From Cyclobacteriaceae bacterium (GTDB lineage Bacteria; Bacteroidota; Bacteroidia; Cytophagales; Cyclobacteriaceae), in NCBI GenBank assembly GCA_013141055.1, contig JABFRS010000001.1, forward strand, positions 1,860,001 through 1,924,000: 64,000 nt of DNA, in the 5' to 3' direction. Below, one piece after another: positions 1 through 8,832 of the stretch (positions are counted from its first letter, which is position 1; the number at the start of each line of letters is the position of its first letter). The notes below the pieces were generated by a model that searched no databases, was not told the origin of the DNA, and saw only the letters and a list, made by a program, of their open reading frames with translations. The translations under genes were made by a program, and so were the position numbers.

Positions 1-192
1 TCACTTGCTGCAAACACCGCATACATAGTATATGGCTTATTTATTGGTGCAACGCCGATTGTGCTGGGAAGCTTTATCGCGGTAATTATTCATTCCTCCA
101 GCATTTATCGACTTAACATCCGAAGCAAAGAGTTTAAAAAAGCATTTGGCTCAATAAATTTAGGTAGAAAGTTTCATCTGGCCTTAATATAA
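1..192 (+). CDS. C-terminal end of a membrane protein (partial)
   Basis: The first reading frame is open from the window edge to a TAA at 190-192 and gives 63 residues. They contain one clear membrane segment of about 22 residues (Ile/Val/Leu/Gly-rich, around residues 8-31) followed by a basic, probably cytoplasmic tail. No family can be named from this fragment. The gene begins outside the window, so its start, length and neighbours are unknown. The next gene lies on the other strand. Confidence 0.6.
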   Translation, partial: SLAANTAYIVYGLFIGATPIVLGSFIAVIIHSSSIYRLNIRSKEFKKAFGSINLGRKFHLALI

Positions 193-374
193 GTATGTTG
201 CAAAAGATATTTTCAAAGCAGTATCATCTGTCATTAGTATTAATTTATTCTTAATAATTGTACAAAATGGTTCAGCAGTAATGCATCATCATTCATGAAA
301 TGGATTGGCTCAGACGGAAAAATGTTTTGCGAATGCAGCATGAAAAGATTAGAAGTGGGTTGTCAAATTTCAAG

Positions 375-407
375 AAAAAAAGCCGACACAATATCTGTCA
401 GCCTTTT
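375..407 (-). terminator. Rho-independent terminator of the DoxX-end operon
   Basis: Read on the minus strand, GCTGACA pairs with TGTCGGC around a 7-nt loop (one G-U pair). Flanking A and U runs extend the stem and a run of seven U follows. It lies 18 nt beyond the stop of the minus-strand DoxX-like gene, so it should end that operon. Confidence 0.75.
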
Positions 408-424
408 CCTTGTGAAATCGTCCT

Positions 425-832
425 TTATATGATTTTGGCTTTTTCGAAACTGTAGGATCGTTCTAATCTAACCGTCGCTCTCTTATCATTATATATATAT
501 GACAGGATCATAAGTCCAATCGGAACGATCATAACAAACGTCGAATCTTGTAATCCATCCACAGAAACCATTGAATAGACAGCGCCGATCAGGTCAAAGC
601 ATAATCCGGCATAAGCCCACTCACGGATCTTTGGATAACCGGGAACGAGTATAGCGACCACTCCAAGAACTTTCATCACTCCGATAAAAGGAATAAAATA
701 GAGTGGATAACCCAGGTGATCGAACTGGGCTTTGGCATCGTGGATCATCATGATGTCGGGGATCGCGGATGCAAGCATAAATGCTGCGAAGAGTCCTGTA
801 GCAATCCAGTATATTCTGTTTGTCGCTTTCAT
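425..832 (-). CDS. DoxX-like family membrane protein
   Basis: A protein of 135 residues with four hydrophobic segments, in the size range of the DoxX-like family of small inner-membrane proteins. Family members are often linked to redox or stress functions, but the role of this one is unknown. The start is set at the ATG at 832 (MKATNRIYW). A longer frame would begin inside the upstream VOC gene. The gap to that gene is only 13 nt, so the two are probably cotranscribed, with the terminator just downstream. A second DoxX-type gene is at 46.3-46.7 kb. Family call fairly safe; function not known. Confidence 0.75.
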   Translation of the reverse strand: MKATNRIYWIATGLFAAFMLASAIPDIMMIHDAKAQFDHLGYPLYFIPFIGVMKVLGVVAILVPGYPKIREWAYAGLCFDLIGAVYSMVSVDGLQDSTFVMIVPIGLMILSYIYNDKRATVRLERSYSFEKAKII

Positions 833-845
833 AAGACTATGCGTT

Positions 846-1274
846 TTATTGTGGGCAGTTGAACATCCATTGAATACCATACTTGTCTACACACGAACCG
901 AAGTATCCCCAGAACTGATCGCCGATCGGTGTCGTTACTTTTCCCTCCTTGCTAAGTTCATCAAAGAGCCGCTTGGTTTCTTTCTTGGTATCCGGCTCAA
1001 GGCTGATATGGAAATTGTTTCCATTCGAAATGTTAAAGCCCATCGACTCCGGTGCATCTGTTCCCATCAAAACATGTCCGCCAACAATTGGGATCTCAAT
1101 GTGCATGATCAGCTTCTTCTGCTCGTCACTGAGCGGTGCTTCGGGATTCGCTGGCAGATCGCCAAAGCGCTGAATGCCGTTACCACCAAATTCTGTTTTG
1201 AACACAGATTTGTAAAACTTGAAAACTTCCTCAGTCTTGTCGGGGAAATTTAAATACGTGTTTGTGCGTGCCAT
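846..1274 (-). CDS. PhnB-like VOC family protein
   Basis: A protein of 142 residues with the PhnB-type glyoxalase/VOC fold signature: an N-terminal beta-alpha-beta segment beginning ARTNTYLNFPDKTEEVFKFY, a central GGHVLMGTDAPE strand pair, and a C-terminal FWGYFGSCVDKYGIQWMFN close to the family's 'GxFxDPFGxxW' end. VOC proteins bind metal and small molecules, and the PhnB subfamily has no settled substrate. The start at 1274 (MARTNTY) is preferred to a longer frame with 11 extra residues. It sits 82 nt after the Crp/Fnr gene and 13 nt before the DoxX-like gene on the same strand. Confidence 0.85.
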   Translation of the reverse strand: MARTNTYLNFPDKTEEVFKFYKSVFKTEFGGNGIQRFGDLPANPEAPLSDEQKKLIMHIEIPIVGGHVLMGTDAPESMGFNISNGNNFHISLEPDTKKETKRLFDELSKEGKVTTPIGDQFWGYFGSCVDKYGIQWMFNCPQ

Positions 1275-1356
1275 AACTTTTTTGTTTAGTTGTTTATGAT
1301 GGATCAAAACTATGACCGCATCATGGCGTGCACATTGATGTAGGTTAAGAAAGACC

Positions 1357-1947
1357 TTACCTCAATTTTGGATGCTTTCTTGTCAGCTCTTTTCGAACGC
1401 GGCTTAACCCTTCTGGTGTGACCCCCAGATACGAAGCAATCATCCACTGAGGCACGCGCTGGTAAAGCGAAGGATAAGTCTTTACAAATTCCAAATACCG
1501 CTCTTCTGCTGTAGCTGTGAGCAAATGATTAATCCTTTTTTGCATTACTCTGATATTGTTATGCAACGCGCGGTGGTTGAATTCACGAAATAACTTACTA
1601 ACATCCGATGCTTTGTTGATAAAATTCTCATCCATGATATACACCACAGTATCTTCGAGCGCTTCGATAAAAAATTCGGTCGGCTGATTGAAATACGCGC
1701 TACTCCTATCACTCACAAGGAAATTCTCCGGTGAAAAATGAATGATATGTTCCTTATCGTTACTGTCAATGGTGAATTGTCGCACCAATCCCTTTTCAAT
1801 GAAAAAGATATTCTTGCATCGATCGCCGGGTCGCACCAGGAATTCACCTTTTAAGTAGGTCTTCGTTTTAAAACAATCGGGCAACTGCTTCAGATCGTCC
1901 TCTGTAAGCATTGCTTTTTTGGTAAGATATATTTCGAAGTTGCTCAC
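1357..1947 (-). CDS. Crp/Fnr family transcriptional regulator
   Basis: A protein of 196 residues. The N-terminal two thirds form a cyclic-nucleotide-binding-like beta barrel (FLVRPGDRCKNIFFIEKGLV, residues about 36-55), then a long helix, then a short C-terminal winged helix with the usual Bacteroidetes form VPQWMIASYLGVTPEGLSRV (about 165-184). The length and the short C-terminal end match the large Bacteroidetes Crp/Fnr group, whose ligands are mostly unknown. No FNR-type Cys cluster is visible. The stop of the upstream monooxygenase gene is only 4 nt away, so the two are one transcription unit and the monooxygenase may be among its targets. Confidence 0.9.
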   Translation of the reverse strand: MSNFEIYLTKKAMLTEDDLKQLPDCFKTKTYLKGEFLVRPGDRCKNIFFIEKGLVRQFTIDSNDKEHIIHFSPENFLVSDRSSAYFNQPTEFFIEALEDTVVYIMDENFINKASDVSKLFREFNHRALHNNIRVMQKRINHLLTATAEERYLEFVKTYPSLYQRVPQWMIASYLGVTPEGLSRVRKELTRKHPKLR

Positions 1948-1951
1948 CGTT

Positions 1952-3160
1952 TCAGTCCGTCGATACCTTATACGAATACACCCAATCCATTTTCTTCGCT
2001 TCTGATTTCAGAAATATCGGCAATAGCAGGTCGCGAAAGAACTGTTGGAATTTGTTGGGTGCCGTCTTGGTATCGCCCACTTTTCTCGCTTGCTGAACAA
2101 TTTTCTCTACTCTGGATTGTCTCAGCTCCTGAAATTGATGAAATGCATTTGAAACATCGTAATATTTATGCAGAAAATTGGCCAGCACCAAAGTATCCTC
2201 GAGTGCCAGTGACGCACCTTGACCAATATGTGGTGCAGTTGCATGGGCGGCATCTCCTATCAGACAAATCCTTCCGCTGTACCAAGTTTTCAAAGACGGA
2301 ATGTCATAAATTGGATAAATCTCTATGGTCTTACTGGCTTCGATGATCTTGCGTATAATCGGCCGATCGTTTCGATGTAAATCAATAAGCGTTTTTTGAA
2401 GATTCGCCTTTTCGATTCCCGTCAACTCGTTTCTTTCCGGTTCCTGCTTTCTTGCAATATTATTGAACCACCAGATCTCACCACGGTTGGAAACAGCGTA
2501 GGCAAAAAATCCACGCTCGCCGAAGATCATGTGAATACCATCCTCCATTCCTTTTGTATTGTCAATCGTAGAAAAACCACCCGTCGACAACAAACCGGTG
2601 TAAGTAATGCGTGGTGTATTTCCGAGAAACGATTTCCGGACGGCCGAATGAATTCCATCACAACCAATTAGAAAGTCAGCTGTTGCACTGGAGCCATCCT
2701 CGAAATATGCGGTAACGTTGTTCTTAGTTTGATTTGTCGACGACAGTTTTTTGCCGGTGTGAATTTCTATTCCCTTCGCCATTGCCGCATTCCGGATAGA
2801 GGAGTTAATGAGACTGCGTCGTACCTGGACGAGCTCTGCACCATAGCGTTCCGTTTGATACCTGTTGTCTAACTCGCCAATGCGCTTGTTCTTCGAGTTA
2901 TAAAAGACAATCCTTCCCGGACAATAATCGGTCAAAATATTTTCAATCAGAATAAACTCTTTCAGCACATTCAGGCCATTTGGAGAGACGCCGAGAAATA
3001 ATCCTTCAGCATCATTGAAAGACTTACGTGATTCATAAATCACAGATGAAATCCCTTTCCTCTGCAAGGCGAGCGCCATAGCAGGACCTGCAATACCACA
3101 ACCGATTATAATCGCCTTACGGTTTTCCCCTTTCTCATTCGTTGATGTTGCAAAATTCAT
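1952..3160 (-). CDS. FAD-dependent monooxygenase
   Basis: A protein of 402 residues of the class A flavin monooxygenase family (PHBH/TetX-like). The ADP-binding GxGxxG is at residues 20-25 (IIGCGIAGPAMA), the DG motif follows near 168 (IGCDGIHSAVRK), and the GD motif near 297 (CLIGDAAHATAPHIGQG). Such enzymes use NAD(P)H and O2 to hydroxylate an aromatic or other small molecule. The substrate cannot be read from the sequence, and I see nothing that proves tetracycline inactivation. It lies between a small membrane protein gene (22 nt upstream) and the Crp/Fnr gene (4 nt downstream), all on the minus strand. Confidence 0.88.
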   Translation of the reverse strand: MNFATSTNEKGENRKAIIIGCGIAGPAMALALQRKGISSVIYESRKSFNDAEGLFLGVSPNGLNVLKEFILIENILTDYCPGRIVFYNSKNKRIGELDNRYQTERYGAELVQVRRSLINSSIRNAAMAKGIEIHTGKKLSSTNQTKNNVTAYFEDGSSATADFLIGCDGIHSAVRKSFLGNTPRITYTGLLSTGGFSTIDNTKGMEDGIHMIFGERGFFAYAVSNRGEIWWFNNIARKQEPERNELTGIEKANLQKTLIDLHRNDRPIIRKIIEASKTIEIYPIYDIPSLKTWYSGRICLIGDAAHATAPHIGQGASLALEDTLVLANFLHKYYDVSNAFHQFQELRQSRVEKIVQQARKVGDTKTAPNKFQQFFRDLLLPIFLKSEAKKMDWVYSYKVSTD

Positions 3161-3182
3161 ATTAGTATTCTTTAAGGGTGAT

Positions 3183-3692
3183 CTATTTCAAAATAAAAAA
3201 CTGCTTGTTCAATGGAATCAAGGCAAAAGACAGCAACATAAATATTGCACCACGTACATTACTCCAGAATTCCCACGCATCGGCCTTTGCTTTCAATGCG
3301 ACGTCAACCGTCTCACTGTAAGGATAGTCCCAGAAGCTTATTAGAATCGGCGCAAAATAGGCGAGCGTCCAAACTCTGACGGAAAAGTGTATAACAAAAA
3401 TGATGAGCAGTGGATTTTTCCTGTACTTTATCCGCCAGTTGAGAATGATGGCCGCTATGAAAAATACTTCGTGAATGCTGTGAGAAATAATCCAGAAGGC
3501 TTTGTATCGCAGACCGTATTCGCCCTGAAAGATATGGAACGATGCGGGCGGTGCCGACGTCCACAACGGTACGACATTCGCTGCTTCCCAAAGACCAGCG
3601 CCATTAATTAATAAGTATATCACGGTTGTGATCAATAATGTTGCGTTTGCCCAGGGACTAGGGACTGCATGTTGTTTCAGTGTTGTATTCAT
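3183..3692 (-). CDS. Four-helix membrane protein, function unknown
   Basis: A protein of 169 residues with four predicted membrane segments (about 17-35, 65-85, 95-118 and 145-162). No recognised motif. Its ATG overlaps the stop of the upstream GIN-domain gene in an ATGA arrangement, which suggests translational coupling, and the FAD monooxygenase gene starts 22 nt further on. It could be a membrane partner of either neighbour; that is inference from position only. Confidence 0.7.
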   Translation of the reverse strand: MNTTLKQHAVPSPWANATLLITTVIYLLINGAGLWEAANVVPLWTSAPPASFHIFQGEYGLRYKAFWIISHSIHEVFFIAAIILNWRIKYRKNPLLIIFVIHFSVRVWTLAYFAPILISFWDYPYSETVDVALKAKADAWEFWSNVRGAIFMLLSFALIPLNKQFFILK

Positions 3693-4384
3693 AATATCAA
3701 TCGTTTATGTATGATCTCTCCTTCCCCTTTTTGATTGACATCTATCAACTTTCCATTTCCATAGTAATGAACATAACCTTCGCCAAAGTGTGCAATAGAG
3801 ATGGTTCTGTTTGACATCACTTCAACATTTCCTTCGCTCATGTTTCTGATCCTCACATCTTCCGCGATCAGTTCTCTTGCAAAAAGATTTCCTTCAGCCT
3901 GAGTTTTGATATCCGCTTCAATACATTTCCCCCGAAGGATTACATCACCATGACTTTGAATGAGCATCTTCAATGCTGGTACTTCCACCTGTAAGATCAC
4001 GTTCCCGCCGCTCTGAATTTTTACTTCAAATGGGCACGACTGGGAAATAGGAGTTTTACTTATGACGTCTCCGTGTTCACACCGAACATACATTTTGGCA
4101 AGCTGCCGGAAATAGACTTTGACTTTCAGACTGGTAAAATCCAGTCCGCGATACCCTGCTTCGGCAGTAACGTAGAGGGTCCTCCCTGAATTGGTTGCCG
4201 TCACATAGTCGATTAGATTTTCGTCTGCCTCAAATTCGACGCGTTCTTCATCAGATTGATAAAGCTCCACCTGTCCATTCACTGACAGATGAAGATGTAA
4301 AAATGAACTCACCGGCATCATTTTTTGCATCAGTATTCCATTTCCCTTCGTTGTTGTCATTTTTCGTAATCGTTTAAAGTTCAT
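3689..4384 (-). CDS. DUF2807 (GIN domain) protein
   Basis: A protein of 231 residues made of the right-handed beta-helix type 'GIN' head domain (DUF2807): repeated short strands such as MYVRCEHGDVISKTP, KIQSGGNVILQVEVP and MLIQSHGDVILRG, ending in a KGEGEI turn. In Bacteroidetes such proteins are usually exported and sit at the cell surface. Here I see no clear signal peptide at the N-terminus (MNFKRLRKMTT), so it may be cytoplasmic. Alternative starts at internal Met 9 or Met 19 are possible. It heads the minus-strand operon and is divergent from the AraC gene at 4519. A related GIN domain is fused to MNT-HEPN at 30.4-31.9 kb. Confidence 0.75.
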   Translation of the reverse strand: MNFKRLRKMTTTKGNGILMQKMMPVSSFLHLHLSVNGQVELYQSDEERVEFEADENLIDYVTATNSGRTLYVTAEAGYRGLDFTSLKVKVYFRQLAKMYVRCEHGDVISKTPISQSCPFEVKIQSGGNVILQVEVPALKMLIQSHGDVILRGKCIEADIKTQAEGNLFARELIAEDVRIRNMSEGNVEVMSNRTISIAHFGEGYVHYYGNGKLIDVNQKGEGEIIHKRLIL

Positions 4385-4518
4385 GTTCTTTCGAACGGGT
4401 TCAGATATTGATGATTGAAATCAAGCCTCTCTTTTTCTTAATTTTGATGTAATAAAGAACGGACGCATCAGGCTGGGGGATTTCTACTACAGGGAGTAAC
4501 ATTTATATTTCAGGGAAT

Positions 4519-5511
4519 ATGGCCTTTCAAATAAAAAGCGCTGACGACGACAGCATCCTGCATAAAAACACGATGTCGGAGAATGACTTCAATGTCAATC
4601 GGCTGAATGGTGAATGGTTGCAACTGGACCATCAACAAGGAACAATGAAAATGAGGCAGTGGATGTTTGATGGAGTGAGGATGGCGTATTCTGATTGCAC
4701 TTTTCAAAAACCACTTACGTTGAACTGGCAAGGTGACCTAGAGATTGTGACGATGTATTTCAGTTTAAAAGGAAGTGTGTCGATTGGTGGTGGCGATGCC
4801 GTTCCATTCGAGCTGGGTAATAATCAACAGAACATGTTTTATGGTACGGAAGCTGCCGGCTTTATGAAAGTCGATGAGCTCCGGCTGAAGTCGTTTATGA
4901 TTCAATTCAACAAAGATGCTTTTCTGAGAATTGCCAGTGGGGGAACCGACGCGTTAAAATATTTTGCTGATTGCGTGTCCAGCGGAAAAACAACTGCCTT
5001 TTCAAACACGAATTTGTCGGTTGATCTCTTCACGCAAAACGCAATTGATGCTGTCATGAATTGCAAATTTTCCGATTCATTGAAGCGGATTTTCTTTTTG
5101 TCGAAGGCAATGGAGTTGATGGTATTGCAAGCGGAAGCACATACAAGATCATTGTCCGACAGGCCAACATTTGTCAGGACGGACTACGACAAGGATAGGA
5201 TCATTTTTGCGCGTGACTACATGCTGCAACATATCGAGATGCCACCTACTATTCCGGAACTTTCAAAGATTGCAGGTATCAATGCATTCAAGCTGAAGAA
5301 GGGTTACAAAGAAATATTTGGCAGCACAATTTTTGGACACCTCGCGGAAGCGCGATTTGATCTCGCCAAATTGGCGTTACAGGAAGGCTCGAAAACCGTT
5401 GCACAGATTGCATTTGAACTTGGTTATTCTTCCATTCAACATTTCAGCACAGCTTTCAAAAAACGGTATAATGTTTCGCCAAGTCAAATGAAAAAAAATA
5501 GTCGCTTGTAG
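4519..5511 (+). CDS. AraC family transcriptional regulator
   Basis: A protein of 330 residues. The C-terminal 100 residues hold the two AraC helix-turn-helix units: TIPELSKIAGINAFKLKKGY and TVAQIAFELGYSSIQHFSTA, followed by the usual YNVSPSQMKK end. The N-terminal 200 residues are a probable cupin-like ligand domain with no recognised ligand. It is divergent from the GIN operon across a 134-nt gap, which may hold shared promoters, so it may control that operon. Confidence 0.9.
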   Translation: MAFQIKSADDDSILHKNTMSENDFNVNRLNGEWLQLDHQQGTMKMRQWMFDGVRMAYSDCTFQKPLTLNWQGDLEIVTMYFSLKGSVSIGGGDAVPFELGNNQQNMFYGTEAAGFMKVDELRLKSFMIQFNKDAFLRIASGGTDALKYFADCVSSGKTTAFSNTNLSVDLFTQNAIDAVMNCKFSDSLKRIFFLSKAMELMVLQAEAHTRSLSDRPTFVRTDYDKDRIIFARDYMLQHIEMPPTIPELSKIAGINAFKLKKGYKEIFGSTIFGHLAEARFDLAKLALQEGSKTVAQIAFELGYSSIQHFSTAFKKRYNVSPSQMKKNSRL

Positions 5512-5638
5512 CATTAGAAAAATCGAGAAACTTTATCTGCATTCGATTATCCAGTTGCTGGAGATTCTTTCCAAATGCAAGCTTGCACCACGATTTGATA
5601 AGTGAATTTCCTTTGGCAGGATTAAAGCCCAATATAAA

Positions 5639-6007
5639 TTATCCGTTAGAATGCAGCGCAAGTTTATTTCCTTCAGGATCATGGAATAATGCCCAATATC
5701 CTTTTGGCGGTGATATTTGAGTTTTCGCCATTACTATTTTGCCACCGGCGTTTTCAATTTTAGCCAATGTATCATTTAAGACTTTTGTCAATTTCAAATA
5801 AACGATCGCTCCGTTTGCAGAAGGTTTGAAGTTTGGCAATTGGAATAGATGACCAACATCATTGTTTTCCTTATCGACAAAATATGCCATCGGAAACGGG
5901 ATGTTGAGATTTCTTTTAATAAGTCCATCTGTTATCTCAAAATAGAATTTAAATGCTCTTTCAAAATTGTCCGATGGGATTGCCACATAGCTAAAGATGT
6001 TTTTCAT
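5639..6007 (-). CDS. VOC family (glyoxalase-like) protein
   Basis: A protein of 122 residues with a single VOC module: KNIFSYVAIPSDNFERAFKFY at the N-terminus and PPKGYWALFHDPEGNKLALH at the C-terminus, the standard 'DPxGN' ending. Such small proteins act as dimers in binding or detoxifying small molecules; the substrate is unknown. The ATG at 6007 (MKNIFSY) is the natural start because the fold begins there. The YdeI-like gene lies 46 nt upstream on the same strand and may be cotranscribed. Confidence 0.85.
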   Translation of the reverse strand: MKNIFSYVAIPSDNFERAFKFYFEITDGLIKRNLNIPFPMAYFVDKENNDVGHLFQLPNFKPSANGAIVYLKLTKVLNDTLAKIENAGGKIVMAKTQISPPKGYWALFHDPEGNKLALHSNG

Positions 6008-6053
6008 TTCATATTTGATTAGGGGTGGATCAGTCAAAATTCAAAGAATGTGA

Positions 6054-6665
6054 TCACTTATCATACTTCCAAAATCTGCCTTTCCCTAAAGCCAGCCACG
6101 CTAACGATTCCTCAATTCTTTTTTGACGCGTGCCCTCCGTTTTAGCATCTATGATCCATACCAAATAATCTTTGCGAAACGAATCAGATTTTGAATCCCA
6201 AACTGCTTTGGCTTTTTTATTTAGCGTCAACTTGTCAACGAAATAATCTGGTACCTGGATTACTTTAGGCGTTTCAGATTTTTGCTTAACCTTTTTCACT
6301 CCGCTTTCATTTAAAACCATTGCTTCCTTTATATACGCTATTAACACTTTCTTTGTTGGCAAATCGGATATGTCTTTTATTTTGTCCATGTCCCCAAATT
6401 TTTTTCCCGCTTTTACACTATCGAGAATGGCCGGGTCCTTCATCATTTCTGCTTTGTACAGGCTAAATGAACAATGATTTTTGAATCCACCTAGCATACA
6501 TAAATGATCACCTTTGTAGGAATAATGAGGTGTACCCCATTTTATATCTTCTTCCACGTCAGGGCACGTTTCATGTATCAAATGTCGTAAGTGCGTCAGA
6601 ATTGGTTTTGCGAAAGCCGCAGCTTTCCTTATGTATGCCTCTACTTTTTTATTTAACTGTGCCAT
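6054..6665 (-). CDS. YdeI/OmdA-associated family protein with DUF1801 domain
   Basis: A protein of 203 residues. The first 120 form a DUF1801 domain (LRHLIHETCPDVEEDIKWGTPHYSYKG and a following LGGFKNHCSFSLYK). The last 70 are the OmdA-like tail typical of YdeI proteins (LNKKAKAVWDSKSDSFRKDYLVWIIDAKTEGTRQKRIEESL). The bacterial family is commonly named for a bacteriocin-protection or OmpD association; its biochemical role is not settled. Followed on the same strand by a VOC protein gene, a pairing common in Bacteroidetes. Confidence 0.85.
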   Translation of the reverse strand: MAQLNKKVEAYIRKAAAFAKPILTHLRHLIHETCPDVEEDIKWGTPHYSYKGDHLCMLGGFKNHCSFSLYKAEMMKDPAILDSVKAGKKFGDMDKIKDISDLPTKKVLIAYIKEAMVLNESGVKKVKQKSETPKVIQVPDYFVDKLTLNKKAKAVWDSKSDSFRKDYLVWIIDAKTEGTRQKRIEESLAWLALGKGRFWKYDK

Positions 6666-6685
6666 TTTTTATATTTTTAATTGTT

Positions 6686-6886
6686 CTAAAAATAGAATAA
6701 AGAAGCTGAGTTGATATTTTTAACTATGATTTTTGATATCAGTCTTACAGGGCGGTCATTTTTCGCAAAAGATTCAAAGTAGATTGCATTACTTGCGGCA
6801 AGAACTTTCTTGCCATAGGCTAAGAAGGCATTATTGTTGGAGCCAGCTACTATTTGACCGGATACCAGAATTGTGTAGAAGGTTTT
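6686..6886 (-). pseudogene. Possible degraded small gene
   Basis: The 405-nt gap between the YdeI-like gene and the DUF155 gene holds no intact gene I can support. On the minus strand an ATG at about 6900 opens MKDLKN and soon stops, while the neighbouring frame stays open for 67 codons (with stretches such as LVSGQIVAGSNNNAFLAYGK) to a TAG at 6686. A single frameshift near the start would join them. This reads like a decayed coding sequence, but I recognise no family and it could be chance. Confidence 0.25.
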
Positions 6887-7070
6887 TCAAGTCTTTCATT
6901 TTTACGAAGTTAAAATTGAATTGTTCTATTGCATTCATCTACTAAAGTTGTTAGAAGCCTAAGGCAAAAGCCTGAATTTTCCATTTTAGATCAGTCCAAA
7001 AAATGGGAGGACGTCATGGTCAGAAAAACCAATGACAATTAGCTGTTCAAGAAAGAAGAACCTCATTTAT

Positions 7071-7856
7071 TTACAGAAATTTCGAAATAAAAAGATCAAA
7101 GACTTCGATCAGAATTAAGATAACGATGATCCACTCCAGACGATTGCTTTCGCGCTGGTTCGAAATTTCTCTGAATACACTAAGATTAGACTGAATGATT
7201 CTGAGTGTGTATTCTATTTCGCTAAACCTTACTTTCAAATCGAAATGTTTCATCAGACCCTGGTGGAGAGTGTCGAGGTATTCATTTTCCCATACCTGTT
7301 CAGGAGCATCGAAAATATAGATATTGTCTGCGATATCATTTTGAGTATTCAGCGCGCGGCCAATGAACTTCATCATATTCTTTCGGTTAATATTGAGCCT
7401 GCCGGTCGATTGAAGGTCATTTGTAAAGCCTTTAATCTCCGTCAGCAGATTTTCAGAAAGTCCGTTGTAATGATCAAGCGCAACGGATTGACCCAGGTTA
7501 AGCATTGTAACACGAATGACGGAATCATCAGTATGGTCCACCGAGACGTGATCGAATTCAAATCTTAGTTCACAGCCGGGAATAACCTGTAGCAGGTAAT
7601 CATCGCGTAGCCACGTTTCAGCATTTTTTAGATGAGGGGCGACAGACTTAATTGCTGATTGTATCTCTTCGTCATTATGATCGCAGAAGACTACTACTCC
7701 ATAATTGAAATAGTATAGGTATTTCCCTTCGCCACAGTGATAAAAAAGCTCTGAAGAACTATCGCCAATAGGTTTGGCTTGAACCATGGACTTGATTCCT
7801 TTGAGGTCTATCTGGTTCGCAACTCGTATCGCCGAAAGTTTAACAATGGTTTCCAT
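7071..7856 (-). CDS. RMND1/Sif2-type DUF155 family protein
   Basis: A protein of 261 residues with the DUF155 layout: an N-terminal part ending in YYFNYGVVVFCDHNDEEIQ (about 55-73), a central helical part with NINRKNMMKFIGRALNTQND, and a C-terminal coil (RIIQSNLSVFREISNQRES) followed by one membrane segment (LEWIIVILILIEVFDLFI). This C-terminal coil plus anchor is the hallmark of the yeast Rmd1/Sif2 and human RMND1 group. The bacterial role is unknown. The start at 7856 (METIVKLSAIRV) is preferred over one five codons earlier. No operon partner is visible. Confidence 0.85.
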   Translation of the reverse strand: METIVKLSAIRVANQIDLKGIKSMVQAKPIGDSSSELFYHCGEGKYLYYFNYGVVVFCDHNDEEIQSAIKSVAPHLKNAETWLRDDYLLQVIPGCELRFEFDHVSVDHTDDSVIRVTMLNLGQSVALDHYNGLSENLLTEIKGFTNDLQSTGRLNINRKNMMKFIGRALNTQNDIADNIYIFDAPEQVWENEYLDTLHQGLMKHFDLKVRFSEIEYTLRIIQSNLSVFREISNQRESNRLEWIIVILILIEVFDLFISKFL

Positions 7857-7920
7857 GAGAGCCAATGGCATTCAAATCAACTTTCTCATTTTCTATCTTA
7901 AGTGACGTGTTTAGTTAAAT

Positions 7921-8285
7921 TTAACAAAAAGAGTTGACATTCTGTTTCAACGAAATTTGGTCAATACCACCAAATTTCGCTTTCGCTCCCCAGCCGAAAC
8001 TTTCAGAAACTACTAACAACAATTCATTCTCGCCTTTTTTCAACGTAAGAAATAATGTATCGAAGAATCCAATCGTGCCAAAAAACTTGTGATTCTGGGG
8101 CGGTCAGTCATAGATAAACACCACTGGACCAGTAACAGCGATGCTGTCGATAGTTATCAGTTGGGTTTGTATTTGTTCTTTTATGCGGCGTTGACCGCTA
8201 TATCAAAAAATAGATGGCCAGGAGGACGATGGTTGTCAACGCTATGAATAAGGCTTTTTTGTTATATCGACGATCTCTGAAGTTG
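7921..8285 (-). pseudogene. Decayed gene, C-terminal 'SESFGWG' type protein
   Basis: On the minus strand a hydrophobic leader (KKALFIALTTIVLLAIYFLI, ending in TAG) is followed, after a frame change, by an open stretch ending VTGPVVFIYD, an in-frame TGA, and then about 60 residues including FFGTIGFFDTLFLTLKKGEN and ELLLVVSESFGWGAKAKF before the TAA at 7921. The last part resembles the C-terminal module of secreted Bacteroidetes proteins with a conserved 'GENEL..VVSE.FGGWG' ending. The frameshift and stop make this a remnant; the original function is not recognisable. Confidence 0.5.
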
Positions 8286-8334
8286 AGAGTTTAATTTACC
8301 AGATAATAGTAAAAATATCTACCTTCAGGGCTCA

Positions 8335-8748
8335 ATGAAGCACATATTCCTTTTCTTTTGTCTGACTCTTTTTGGATTCCTGTCATTTCCTGCCAGTGGA
8401 ATTTCAAATGAGGATAGCGCTTTAATCCTGACAGTTCCAAGTAACAGTGATGGAGATTTATTCGCTGAAAAACTCGTCGTCAAAGAAGAAGCAAACCTGG
8501 CAACCTTTATTAGACAGCCTTTAAGTGATCCTAGCAATAGAAAGGGAAATGGATCCACAATAGTTCGCACCCCGGATGATCTTATTCAATCTTCCGTCCT
8601 TGAATTTCATGACAGGTATGATGCCACTCTGGAAATAGTTGACAGCAAAGAAGAATTTAAGTGGAGGTATTCATCCATCCCTCCACCAAGACAATACTCA
8701 CTTCTACGAATATTGTTTAGGGCTATAATTGCCCCTAATGCACCTTAA
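8335..8748 (+). CDS. Secreted hypothetical protein
   Basis: A protein of 137 residues beginning with a clear signal peptide (MKHIFLFFCLTLFGFLSFPASG). The remainder is hydrophilic with no recognised motif, ending in a proline-containing RYSSIPPPRQYSLLR stretch. It lies 84 nt upstream of nhaD on the same strand; a functional link is not evident. Confidence 0.55.
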   Translation: MKHIFLFFCLTLFGFLSFPASGISNEDSALILTVPSNSDGDLFAEKLVVKEEANLATFIRQPLSDPSNRKGNGSTIVRTPDDLIQSSVLEFHDRYDATLEIVDSKEEFKWRYSSIPPPRQYSLLRILFRAIIAPNAP

Positions 8749-8832
8749 TTAACAAAGTCAGGAAATTAATTTTCTCTTCAATTCAGTTGAAGAGCCTTCT
8801 TGTTATTTGTCAAATCTCAAAATTTTCTAACA

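Noticed and set aside
732-1253. Plus-strand frame of 173 codons over the DoxX and VOC genes
   Set aside because: It lies opposite two genes with clear family matches and has no protein-like features; a shadow frame.
1952-3160. Tetracycline-inactivating TetX
   Set aside because: The fold is the same, but I see no feature that points to tetracycline rather than any other substrate; left as a general monooxygenase.
6733-6945. Plus-strand frame of 70 codons
   Set aside because: No recognisable features, and the opposite strand has more protein-like content; not supported.
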